Below are positions 7,102-15,122 of a stretch of 28,832 nt of DNA, piece after piece. Under the pieces are notes generated by a model. That model worked only from the letters and a program-made list of their open reading frames with translations. It made no database searches and was not told the DNA's origin. The stretch is from Ruminococcus sp. UBA4350 (GTDB lineage: Bacteria > Bacillota > Clostridia > Oscillospirales > Ruminococcaceae), in the NCBI GenBank assembly GCA_002394125.1, contig DGSY01000048.1, positions 1 to 28,832 of the forward strand. The letters run 5' to 3'. The translations under genes and the position numbers were made by a program. Every line of letters begins with the position of its first letter. The first letter of the stretch is position 1.

Positions 7102-9171
7102 ATGAAATGTCAGATCCTGCATGAATCAAAAGGACGTATCCGCGTACATTTCTGCCAGAAGCACATGACTCTGAATCAGGCGGATATTGCAGAATATGCG
7201 CTGTCTGCGGTCAACGGGGTCACAAAGGTTCAGGTCTTTGACCGCACCTGCGATGTGATTCTGTATTATCGCTGTGACAGGCAGGAGGTACTCTCTGCGC
7301 TGGCAGATTTCTGCTACAGTGCAGATGCGGAAGCACTGGTTCCGGCCAAGACCGGCAGAGCGCTGAACCGTGAGTTTGAAGATATGCTCGAAACAGCGAT
7401 ATTCCGCCGTCTGCTCCATAAGCTGCTGCTCCCGGCACCGGTACGCAAAGTGCTGTCGTGGCTTCGTGCGATCAGATTTATCATCAAGGGATTGAAGTGT
7501 CTGCTGCGCGGAAAGCTCGAAGTCGAAGTGTTGGATGCGGTTGCGATCGCGGTTTCGATGCTGCGCGGCGATGACAATACAGCCGGCAGTGTGATGTTTC
7601 TGCTGAAGATCGGAGATATTCTCGATGAGTGGACACATAAGAAATCGGTCGATGATCTCGCGAGAACCATGTCGCTCGGTGTTGAGCAGGTCTGGATGCT
7701 GACTGCGGACGGTGAGGAGCTTCTGGTTCCGGTCTCACAGATTCAGAAGGGCGACTGCGTGACTGTTCGCACCGGTTCGATGATCCCGCTTGACGGAAAA
7801 GTTATTTCCGGTGATGCGATGGTCAATCAGGCATCCATGACAGGGGAGTCTGTTCCGGTTCACAAGTCAGCGGGTGCATATGTCTATGCCGGAACCGTCG
7901 TCGAGGACGGCGAATGCACAGTGCAGGTCGAGAATACGGCGGGCAGCGGACGATATGACCGGATCGTGAAGATGATCGAGGAATCCGAGCAGATGAAATC
8001 CTCAGCGGAAAGCAAGGCGGCTAATCTCGCTGACAGACTCGTGCCTTGGTGTCTCGGCGGAACATTGCTGACCTATCTGCTGACGGGCAATGCGACAAAG
8101 GCGGTCTCAATTCTCATGGTCGATTTCTCCTGTGCATTGAAGCTCGCCATGCCGATCTCGGTGCTGTCTGCGATGCGGCAGTGTGCTGAATCCGGCGTGA
8201 CGGTCAAGGGCGGCAAATTCTTAGAAGCTGTTGCCGAAGCGGATACCATCGTTTTTGACAAAACCGGTACGCTGACGCATTCGCAGCCGCGTGTTGCGAA
8301 GATCATTCCGTTCGGCGGAAGGGATGAAGCGGAGATGCTGCGCCTTGCGGCCTGCCTGGAGGAACATTATCCGCACTCGATCGCGAATGCTGTCGTTGCC
8401 GAGGCGGAACAGCGCGGCCTGCTGCATGAGGAACGGCATTCCAAGGTCGAATATGTAGTTGCACACGGAATATCCAGTACGATCGACGGCGAACGTGTTG
8501 TGATCGGCAGCTATCATTTTGTCGTCGAGGATGAAGCCTGCAAGATTCCGGATGAGCGCATTTTCCGGCATCTGCCGAAGGAATATTCACATCTGTATCT
8601 TGCGATCGGCGGCGAGATCGCAGCGGTCATATGTATTGAGGATCCGCTGCGTGATGAAGCAAAAGCGGTCATAGATTCGCTGCATTCGCTCGGGCTTTCT
8701 AATATCGTGATGATGACCGGTGATAACGAGCGTACTGCGAAATCGGTTGCTGAAAAAGTCGGTGTGGATGCGTATTATGCAGAGGTTCTGCCGGAAGACA
8801 AGGCGGCATTTATCCGCGCTGAGCATAAGGCCGGCAGACGCGTTATTATGATCGGCGACGGCGTGAACGATTCACCGGCGCTCAGTGAAGCAGATGCAGG
8901 CATTGCGATCAGCACGGGCGCTGCGATCGCAAGAGAGATCGCGGATATCACGATTTCAGCGAACGATCTGTATGCGCTGGTGGATCTCAAACGACTGAGC
9001 AATGCGCTGATGAATCGGATCGGCCGGAATTACCGCACGATCATCGGCTTCAATCTCGGTCTGATCCTGCTCGGTGCAGCAGGTATTCTTCCGCCTGCAA
9101 CATCCGCGCTGCTGCACAATGCCTCTACGCTTGCGATCGGCCTGAAAAGCATGACTGATCTGCCCGCCTGA
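7102..9171 (+). CDS. Heavy-metal-type (P1B-like) P-type ATPase with noncanonical CPx motif
   Basis: A 689-residue membrane cation pump. The ATG at 7102 is preferred to the GTG at 7093, because GGGGTG (7090-7095) is then the ribosome-binding site. Residues about 1-70 resemble an HMA-like fold but lack the CxxC metal site. Further on come TGES (247-250, actuator), DKTGT (phosphorylated D386), HYPHS in place of the usual HP loop, MTGDN, and GDGVND (585-590). In the metal-binding membrane helix the usual CPCALGLATP reads FSCALKLAMP (F342-S343-C344), so both the first Cys and the Pro are lost. Substrate therefore cannot be predicted from standard P1B classes. The preceding DUF6110 gene is its likely partner. 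All catalytic motifs are intact, so it is not a pseudogene. No clear terminator follows before the next promoter. Confidence 0.9.
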   Translation: MKCQILHESKGRIRVHFCQKHMTLNQADIAEYALSAVNGVTKVQVFDRTCDVILYYRCDRQEVLSALADFCYSADAEALVPAKTGRALNREFEDMLETAIFRRLLHKLLLPAPVRKVLSWLRAIRFIIKGLKCLLRGKLEVEVLDAVAIAVSMLRGDDNTAGSVMFLLKIGDILDEWTHKKSVDDLARTMSLGVEQVWMLTADGEELLVPVSQIQKGDCVTVRTGSMIPLDGKVISGDAMVNQASMTGESVPVHKSAGAYVYAGTVVEDGECTVQVENTAGSGRYDRIVKMIEESEQMKSSAESKAANLADRLVPWCLGGTLLTYLLTGNATKAVSILMVDFSCALKLAMPISVLSAMRQCAESGVTVKGGKFLEAVAEADTIVFDKTGTLTHSQPRVAKIIPFGGRDEAEMLRLAACLEEHYPHSIANAVVAEAEQRGLLHEERHSKVEYVVAHGISSTIDGERVVIGSYHFVVEDEACKIPDERIFRHLPKEYSHLYLAIGGEIAAVICIEDPLRDEAKAVIDSLHSLGLSNIVMMTGDNERTAKSVAEKVGVDAYYAEVLPEDKAAFIRAEHKAGRRVIMIGDGVNDSPALSEADAGIAISTGAAIAREIADITISANDLYALVDLKRLSNALMNRIGRNYRTIIGFNLGLILLGAAGILPPATSALLHNASTLAIGLKSMTDLPA

Positions 9172-9232
9172 ACCGGCACAGGCTCGTTGCAATGCTCTGG
9201 AAAGCTCTGCATAAGGACAGATAAACCCGAAT

Positions 9233-9262
9233 GCAGAATGGAGCATCGAAAGCAGAATGGAG
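9233..9262 (+). repeat. Two 11-bp direct repeats upstream of the ECF/ABC promoter
   Basis: GCAGAATGGAG occurs at 9233-9243 and again at 9252-9262, a 19-base period. The second copy runs into the promoter's TGGAG element, so the pair may be activator half-sites (for example for the operon's own AraC protein) or a chance duplication. Confidence 0.4.
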
Positions 9263-9293
9263 TAGAAACAGGCGCAGCAATATGATATAATAA
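9258..9293 (+). promoter_or_regulatory. Promoter of the ECF/ABC transporter operon
   Basis: TGGAGTAGAAA (9258-9268), 17 bases, TATAATAA (9286-9293): the same architecture as the promoter at 6673-6708, while the 17-base spacers differ in sequence. Transcription would start near 9298-9300. Confidence 0.7.
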
Positions 9294-9296
9294 TAC

Positions 9297-9325
9297 CAGT
9301 CCTGCACGGCAGGGCTGATATTTTT
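9297..9325 (+). promoter_or_regulatory. Leader hairpin at the 5' end of the ECF/ABC mRNA
   Basis: CAGTCCTGC (9297-9305) pairs with GCAGGGCTG (9309-9317; one G-T pair), loop ACG, followed by ATATTTTT. It coincides with the predicted transcription start, so a 5'-stabilising hairpin is as likely as a terminator for reads coming from the P-ATPase gene. Confidence 0.45.
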
Positions 9326-9331
9326 AGATAA

Positions 9332-9349
9332 GGTTAGTGAAAGCTAACC
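9332..9349. promoter_or_regulatory. Operator-like inverted repeat before the ECF/ABC operon
   Basis: GGTTAG (9332-9337) and CTAACC (9344-9349) form a perfect inverted repeat with a six-base spacer, lying directly ahead of the GGAGG ribosome-binding site (9353-9357). The half-sites equal those of DtxR/IdeR-type iron boxes, although those usually have a one-base spacer. An iron- or metal-responsive repressor site is plausible; an RNA hairpin hiding the ribosome-binding site is the alternative. Confidence 0.5.
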
Positions 9350-9362
9350 AACGGAGGTAATT

Positions 9363-9929
9363 ATGAAAGGAAAAGATCTCATTAACATCGGAATTTTCTC
9401 GGCGATCTACTTTGTAATTGTATTCATAGTGGCAATGCTCGGTTTCATACCGGTCTTTCTGCCGCTGCTGGCAGTGCTTGTGCCGATTCTCGGCGGCATT
9501 CCGTTTATGCTGTTTCTCACCCGTGTGAAAAAGTTCGGCATGATCTGGATCATGAGTGCCATTATGGGCCTGCTGATGCTTTTGACCGGTATGAGCTGGC
9601 CGCCTCTGGCAGTATCGGTCGTCAGCGGTCTGATTGCAGAGCTTGTCTACAAGAGCGGCAATTATCAAAGTGCATCCAAAGCAGTCCTCACGAACGGCGT
9701 ATTCAGCCTGTGGGTCGCTGCAAATTATCTGCCGCTGTTCTTTGCTGCGGAGAAATACTGGTCTACGCGCCAGAATTTCGGACAGGATTACATTGATACT
9801 GTTACAAAGCTGATGCCGACATGGATGTGCCCGGTCATGTTTATCGTGGCATTTGTCTGCGGTATCCTCGGCGGTCTGCTCGGCAGAGCACTGCTGAAAA
9901 AGCATTTTGAAAAGGCCGGCATCGCATGA
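9363..9929 (+). CDS. MptD/Trep_Strep-type ECF transporter S component
   Basis: A 188-residue integral membrane protein with about six hydrophobic helices (starting IGIFSAIYFVIVFIVAMLGF and ending ILGGLLGRALLKKHFEKAG). This is the pattern of the Trep_Strep (MptD-like) family of substrate-binding S components of energy-coupling factor transporters. It would capture the ligand in the membrane and hand it to EcfT/EcfA, both encoded later in this operon. GGAGG at 9353-9357 gives a good start. It is the first gene of the unit and overlaps the AraC gene by four bases (ATGA). The ligand is unknown; the company of siderophore-type ABC proteins points to a metal chelate or cofactor. Confidence 0.85.
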   Translation: MKGKDLINIGIFSAIYFVIVFIVAMLGFIPVFLPLLAVLVPILGGIPFMLFLTRVKKFGMIWIMSAIMGLLMLLTGMSWPPLAVSVVSGLIAELVYKSGNYQSASKAVLTNGVFSLWVAANYLPLFFAAEKYWSTRQNFGQDYIDTVTKLMPTWMCPVMFIVAFVCGILGGLLGRALLKKHFEKAGIA

Positions 9930-10900
9930 GCAAAGCACTTTTTGATGCGCTGGATGAGGCGGGATTCGGTTCCAATGTGCATGAGGTTGCGTCAGAAGGG
10001 GAATGCAGGGTTCTGAAGCTTGAGGATGCATCCGGTGAGGGTTTCATGACGATGTACCGCGTCTTTGACGGTATATACCTGATGTATAATGATTTTCATT
10101 TGAAAAGCTGCATTTCGGAGTATCAGAATGCGGAAACCGTCCTTTGCATTGATCACTGCCGTGAGGGACGCATTGAGCATGAAAACGCTTTCGGCGGGCG
10201 GTATTACATGGAAGCGGGTGATCTGCGGATCGACAGGCGTGTGCATCATGCAGGCAGAGTGGAAATGCCGCTTTCGCATTACCACGGCATTTCGATCGGC
10301 TTTTTGCAGAAGGATGCACAGGCTGCTCTGCGGCGGGAATTGCCGTTTCTGAATACGGATCTGCAAATGCTTGCCGAACGGCTTTGTCCGGATAACAAGG
10401 AATTGCTTCTGCGGACAAATGAACCGCTGAATGCATTGTTTCACCAGCTGTATCATGCGCCGAAGCAAATCCGGCTCGATTATTTCAGGGTGAAGATCGC
10501 GGAGCTTCTGCTGATTCTAGGCACATTTGATAATACACAGCATACCGAACAGCGGCAGTATTATCCTGTAAGTCAGACGGATAAAGTCAAGGAAATCCAC
10601 GGTCTTGTGACCGAACGCCTTGACAAAACCTTCACGGTGGAGGAGCTCGCAGAGATCGCCGGTATGCCGCCCGCATCGCTGCGTAAGGTATTCAAAGCGG
10701 TCTACGGCGCACCGGTTTACCAATACATCAAATCGTATAAAATGAAAGCTGCCGCGGCTGTGCTGATCTCCGAAAAGCTGAGCATTGCAGAGATCGCGCA
10801 GCGTTTCGGATATGATAACGCATCGAAATTCTCTGCGGCATTCCGGGACGTGATCGGCGTTACGCCGCAGAATTACCGAAACCGACAGGAGGATCTGTAA
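9926..10900 (+). CDS. AraC family transcriptional regulator
   Basis: A 324-residue cytoplasmic regulator. Residues about 1-215 form the N-terminal effector/dimerisation part (with RDHYHGIS-like segment MPLSHYHGISIGF near 113-125). The C-terminal AraC DNA-binding domain covers about 222-320, with two helix-turn-helix units: FTVEELAEIAGMPPASLRKVFK and SIAEIAQRFGYDNASKFSAAFRDVIGVTPQNYR. The second unit carries the family signature. It lies between transporter genes and overlaps both neighbours (ATGA at 9926-9929; TAATG at 10898-10902), so it is made together with the transporter. By analogy with YbtA-type regulators, it may activate the operon when the imported chelate is present; the direct repeats at 9233-9262 are candidate sites. 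Confidence 0.92.
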   Translation: MSKALFDALDEAGFGSNVHEVASEGECRVLKLEDASGEGFMTMYRVFDGIYLMYNDFHLKSCISEYQNAETVLCIDHCREGRIEHENAFGGRYYMEAGDLRIDRRVHHAGRVEMPLSHYHGISIGFLQKDAQAALRRELPFLNTDLQMLAERLCPDNKELLLRTNEPLNALFHQLYHAPKQIRLDYFRVKIAELLLILGTFDNTQHTEQRQYYPVSQTDKVKEIHGLVTERLDKTFTVEELAEIAGMPPASLRKVFKAVYGAPVYQYIKSYKMKAAAAVLISEKLSIAEIAQRFGYDNASKFSAAFRDVIGVTPQNYRNRQEDL

Positions 10901-12651
10901 TGGGCAAAGATCAGAACGGATCGTTTGTCTGGCTGCTTTCGCAGTCCGGCGAACGAAAGGGAAAATTTACTGCAAGTGTGATCCTTGCGGCGCTGAGTAT
11001 GCTCTGCGGCATTGTGCCGTATTATTTCATCGCACGCATTGTAAAGGATCTGCTCGCGGGCAGCACTGATAAAAGCGCATATATCATCAACTGCCTGATC
11101 ATTCTTGCACTCTGGCTCGGACACGCATTGTTCCATGCGCTGTCCACTGCAAATTCGCATCTCGCCACATTTCATACGCTGGCAGTCATCCGCAAAAAAG
11201 CGCTTGACAAGCTCGCGAAAATGCCGCTCGGCAATGTCATCAGTCAGCCCTCCGGCGCACTGAAAAGCACGATTGTCGATCGCATCGACAGCATCGAAAC
11301 AACGCTTGCGCATATCCTGCCCGAATTCACAACGGGCATCGGTGCGCCGGTCATCATTCTGATTTATACATTCTGCATCAGCTGGAAGCTCGGGCTGGCC
11401 GCGCTCATCACTGTTCCGCTCGGTATCGTCTGCTATGCGCTGATGATGTTCGGCTACGAGGAAAACTACAGCCGTACTGTCCGCGCCACAAAGGCGCTCA
11501 ATGCCGTCACGACAGAATATATCAAAGGCATCGAGGTCATCAAGGTGTTCGGCAAGGCACAGTCGAGCTATGAGAAATTCGCCGCTGCCGCAAAGGAAAG
11601 CGCCGCGAGCTTTGTGGACTGGATGCGCAAATGCAATGTCTATATGACCTTCGCCATGTGCATCATGCCTGCGACAATGCTTTCTGTCCTGCCGATCGGC
11701 GGTATCATGACCATGCACGGCACGATCAGCACCGCGGATTTTATCACGGTCATCATCCTGACAGTCGGGCTGATCGAGCCGCTGATCGGTGTCATGTCCT
11801 ATTCCGACGATATCGCGCAGATGGACACGATTGTGACCGAGGTGCGCAGCATTCTGGATGCGCCGGAGATGGAGCGCCCCGAAAAGCTGACGAAAGGAAT
11901 CCGCGGCGGTGATATCGTGCTGGACGATGTTCATTTCAGCTATGCGGAAAAGGAAATCCTGCACGGCATTTCCATGACGGTGCATCAGGGTGAATTCATT
12001 GCGCTGGTCGGCCCTTCAGGAAGCGGAAAATCGACCGTCGCCAGACTGATCGCAAGTCTCTGGGATGTGAACGGCGGCAGCATTTCGTTCGGCGGCGTCA
12101 ATATCAAAGATATCCCGCTTGACGATTACAACAAACGCATCGCCTATGTCTCGCAGGACAATTATCTCTTTGACCTGACCGTGCGTGAGAATATCCGGCT
12201 CGGCAACCAGAATGCGACGGATGACGAGGTCGAGGAGGCCGCAAAGCAGTGCGGCTGTCATGATTTCATCATGGGACTTGAAAGCGGATATGATACTCTT
12301 GTCGGCACATCGGGCGGACACCTCTCCGGCGGCGAACGTCAGCGCATCGCGATCGCACGCGCAATGCTCAAAAATGCGGAGATCATCATTCTCGACGAGG
12401 CAACAGCCTATACCGACCCGGAAAATGAAGCGATCATTCAGCGCAGTGTAGCGAAGCTCGTCGAAGGAAAAACACTGATCGTCATTGCGCACCGGCTCTC
12501 GACCGTCAAAAACGCAGACCGGCTCTATGTTATCAAGGATGGCATGATTGCGGAGCAGGGCACACATGACGAATTGCTCGCAGACGGCGGTCTTTACAGC
12601 GCTATGTGGGCGGCTCATATCTCGGCAAAGGACGGTGAGGACAATGTTTAA
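10900..12651 (+). CDS. ABC half-transporter 1, IrtA/YbtP-like (membrane plus ATPase domains)
   Basis: A 583-residue protein with an exporter-fold membrane domain (about 1-315, six helices) fused to an ATPase domain (about 335-575). Walker A is GPSGSGKST at 371-379, the Q-loop Gln is near 419, the LSGGE signature at 475-479, Walker B IIILDE at 495-500 and the switch His near 531; all are intact. The sequence after Walker B, DEATAYTDPENE, is typical in my knowledge of the YbtPQ/IrtAB branch, whose members import siderophores despite an exporter fold. AGGAGG at 10888-10893 precedes the ATG. It overlaps the next gene by eight bases and probably forms a heterodimer with it. Direction of transport is inference; an exporter role remains possible. 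Confidence 0.9.
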   Translation: MGKDQNGSFVWLLSQSGERKGKFTASVILAALSMLCGIVPYYFIARIVKDLLAGSTDKSAYIINCLIILALWLGHALFHALSTANSHLATFHTLAVIRKKALDKLAKMPLGNVISQPSGALKSTIVDRIDSIETTLAHILPEFTTGIGAPVIILIYTFCISWKLGLAALITVPLGIVCYALMMFGYEENYSRTVRATKALNAVTTEYIKGIEVIKVFGKAQSSYEKFAAAAKESAASFVDWMRKCNVYMTFAMCIMPATMLSVLPIGGIMTMHGTISTADFITVIILTVGLIEPLIGVMSYSDDIAQMDTIVTEVRSILDAPEMERPEKLTKGIRGGDIVLDDVHFSYAEKEILHGISMTVHQGEFIALVGPSGSGKSTVARLIASLWDVNGGSISFGGVNIKDIPLDDYNKRIAYVSQDNYLFDLTVRENIRLGNQNATDDEVEEAAKQCGCHDFIMGLESGYDTLVGTSGGHLSGGERQRIAIARAMLKNAEIIILDEATAYTDPENEAIIQRSVAKLVEGKTLIVIAHRLSTVKNADRLYVIKDGMIAEQGTHDELLADGGLYSAMWAAHISAKDGEDNV

Positions 12652-14377
12652 GATTCTGAAACGCTTTTTCGATTTCTGCGAACCAGCTGACAGAAAGCGC
12701 TTTTATGCTTCGATCGTTCTGAGCCTGTTTCAGGCGATGTTTGAAGCGCTGAAAATTCCCGCGATCGCCTGCATGGTCAAGGCACTGCTCGAACAGAATG
12801 TCACCGGAAAGACCTGCCTCATCTGCCTTGGCATCATGCTTGTGAGCATCATCGGCTCCGGCGCTTTCAAGGCAAAGGCGACCATGCTCCAGACCGAGGG
12901 CGGCTACAATACCTGCGCGAATAAGCGGATGCAACTTGCGGAGCATCTGCGCTATCTGCCGATGGGGTACTACAATGAAAACAGTCTCGGACGCATCATG
13001 TCCGTGACGACAAATACCATGCAGAATCTGGAAAATGTCGCAACGCGTGTTGTGATGCTGGTCTGCTCCGGGCTGCTCGCGACAGCGGTTATTACGCTCA
13101 TGCTGATTGTCTTTGACTGGCGCATCGGACTGATTCTCTGCGGCGGACTCGCCGTATTCTTCGCGATCAACAGCGGCATGATGACAGCATCCGCCGACAT
13201 GGCAAAGCAGAAGCTTGAAAAGGATTCCGCACTGGTCGCAAAGGTCATCGAATATATTCAGGGTATTTTTGAGGTGCGGACATTCCGGCTGACCGGGAGG
13301 CGCAGCCGCGATCTCAATATCGCAATCGACGAAAATGAAAACGCAAATTCGGCGATGGAGCTGAAGCTGATCCCGTTCATGACAATGCAGAGCTTCTGGC
13401 TCAAGGCGCTCGGCACGGTGATCGTTCTTGTATCCGTTCTTCTGCATATCAGCGGCAGCATGGATCTGCTCACGACGATTATCATGATCATCAGCTCGTA
13501 TCTCATCTATGCGCAGCTCGATAATGCGGGCAAGTATTCCGCGCTGCTTCGGACGGTCGATGTCAGTGTCCGGCAGGCACAGGATATCCTCGCAACGCCG
13601 CAGATGGATATTTCCGATGCGGACATTACGCCGGCACACTGCAATATTCATGCCGACAATATCAGCTTTGCCTATGAAAAGCGGAAGATCATTGACAGCA
13701 TTTCGCTGGATATTCCGGAGCGCACAACGACTGCGATTGTCGGGCCGTCCGGCGGCGGAAAAACTACGCTCACTTCGCTGCTCTCCCGCTTCTGGGATGT
13801 CGATGCCGGAACGGTCACGCTTGACGGCAAAGATGTCCGCCAATACAGCATGGATGCGCTCATGAAGAATTACAGCTTTGTGTTTCAGCGGGTGTATCTT
13901 TTTGCGGATACGATTGCGAATAACATTCGTTTCGGACAGCCGGATGCGCCGATGGAAAAGGTCATTGAAGCGGCAAAAAAGGCCTGCTGTCACGATTTCA
14001 TCATGCAGCTTCCGGACGGCTATGATACCGTCATCGGTGAGGGCGGTGCATCGCTTTCCGGCGGTGAGAAGCAGCGCATTTCAATCGCCCGTGCGATCAT
14101 GAAGGACGCGCCGGTTATTGTGCTGGACGAAGCAACTGCGAATGTCGATCCCGAAAATGAAGCAGAGCTGATGCAGGCGATCGACGCGCTTACGAAAGAG
14201 AAAACGATCATCATGATCGCGCACCGTCTGAAAACCGTCCGGAATGCAGATCAGATCCTCGTCATTGACGGCGGAAAAATCGCGCAGCGCGGAACGCATG
14301 AGACACTGATGCGGGAGGACGGCATCTACCGCAGCTTCGTTGAAAGCAGACGCGAAGCAGCATCGTGGAGACTCTGA
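12644..14377 (+). CDS. ABC half-transporter 2, IrtB/YbtQ-like
   Basis: A 577-residue partner of the preceding protein: exporter-fold membrane domain about 1-310, then ATPase domain. Walker A is GPSGGGKTT near 367-375, followed by LSGGE near 472 and Walker B VIVLDEATANVDPENE near 490. Start at 12644 (MFKILKRFF) is chosen because GGTGAGG lies at 12634-12640 and it gives the usual short overlap; a longer in-frame start at 12548 would run deep into the previous gene. Both nucleotide sites of the heterodimer appear catalytically complete, as each half has the Walker B Glu and a normal signature. It is followed after one base by EcfT. Confidence 0.9.
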   Translation: MFKILKRFFDFCEPADRKRFYASIVLSLFQAMFEALKIPAIACMVKALLEQNVTGKTCLICLGIMLVSIIGSGAFKAKATMLQTEGGYNTCANKRMQLAEHLRYLPMGYYNENSLGRIMSVTTNTMQNLENVATRVVMLVCSGLLATAVITLMLIVFDWRIGLILCGGLAVFFAINSGMMTASADMAKQKLEKDSALVAKVIEYIQGIFEVRTFRLTGRRSRDLNIAIDENENANSAMELKLIPFMTMQSFWLKALGTVIVLVSVLLHISGSMDLLTTIIMIISSYLIYAQLDNAGKYSALLRTVDVSVRQAQDILATPQMDISDADITPAHCNIHADNISFAYEKRKIIDSISLDIPERTTTAIVGPSGGGKTTLTSLLSRFWDVDAGTVTLDGKDVRQYSMDALMKNYSFVFQRVYLFADTIANNIRFGQPDAPMEKVIEAAKKACCHDFIMQLPDGYDTVIGEGGASLSGGEKQRISIARAIMKDAPVIVLDEATANVDPENEAELMQAIDALTKEKTIIMIAHRLKTVRNADQILVIDGGKIAQRGTHETLMREDGIYRSFVESRREAASWRL

Positions 14378-14378
14378 C

Positions 14379-15122
14379 ATGGACGGACTTTTCACGGCGG
14401 ATATCGAAAACCGCGGGCTTGTCCTCGATCCTCGCACAAAGCTCTTTGTCATCATTACACTGGTCATTTTTGCGCTTGGCGGAACGGGCAGCGATATCGC
14501 CGCCGTCCGTTACGGAACAGCTGCGGTCAGCATTCTGCCGGCCGTGCTGCTCCTCACCGCAAAGCAATACGGGAAAGCGGCCGTATTCGGGATTCTGTTT
14601 GTCGCCGTCAAGGCGGCGCAGCTTCTGCTTCTCCCGTACATTACGGGTGCTGCGCTGAGCATTCTCGGAATCTGCTGCATGGTCTTTGTGCGGCTGATGC
14701 CGGGGCTCATCATGGGCGCATATATGCTCTCATCCACGACGGTCAGCGAATTCATCGCCGCCATGCACCGGATGCATATCCCGCAGCAGATCACGATCCC
14801 GCTTTCGGTGATGTTCCGTTTCTTTCCGACTGTACTCGAAGAATTCACTTCGATCAATACCGCAATGAAAATGCGCGATATCCGCATCGGCGGCAAATAT
14901 GCAGGGCGGTTCATTGAATACCGGCTTGTACCGCTGATGGTCTGCTCCGTCAATATCGGCAGTGAGCTTTCTGCGGCGGCACTGACACGCGGTCTCGGCA
15001 CAAAGGTACGCCGTACAAATATATGCAGGATCGGTTTTCATGTGCAGGATATTGCTGTGCTGATACTGACAGCGGGGCTTTATATTCTGTGGATTCTCGG
15101 AATGATCGGGGTGGTGATATGA
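14379..15122 (+). CDS. ecfT: ECF transporter transmembrane component T (CbiQ-like)
   Basis: A 247-residue membrane protein of the EcfT/CbiQ family that couples ATP hydrolysis by EcfA to the S component. Several hydrophobic helices fill about 25-130 and 215-247. The coupling region carries MRDIRIG-type sequence (AMKMRDIRIGGKYAGR near 163-178) and SAAALTRGLGTK near 199-210, matching the Ala-Arg-Gly motifs that bind the ATPases. Start at 14379 has GGAG at 14367-14370; the in-frame ATG at 14340 lies inside the previous gene and is rejected. It overlaps EcfA by four bases. Confidence 0.9.
   Translation: MDGLFTADIENRGLVLDPRTKLFVIITLVIFALGGTGSDIAAVRYGTAAVSILPAVLLLTAKQYGKAAVFGILFVAVKAAQLLLLPYITGAALSILGICCMVFVRLMPGLIMGAYMLSSTTVSEFIAAMHRMHIPQQITIPLSVMFRFFPTVLEEFTSINTAMKMRDIRIGGKYAGRFIEYRLVPLMVCSVNIGSELSAAALTRGLGTKVRRTNICRIGFHVQDIAVLILTAGLYILWILGMIGVVI

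Noticed and set aside
10873..13993. Antisense open frames of 370 and 463 residues opposite the ABC transporter genes.
   Set aside because: The His/Asp/Arg-rich translations are typical shadows of ABC genes, and the plus-strand proteins carry all ABC motifs.
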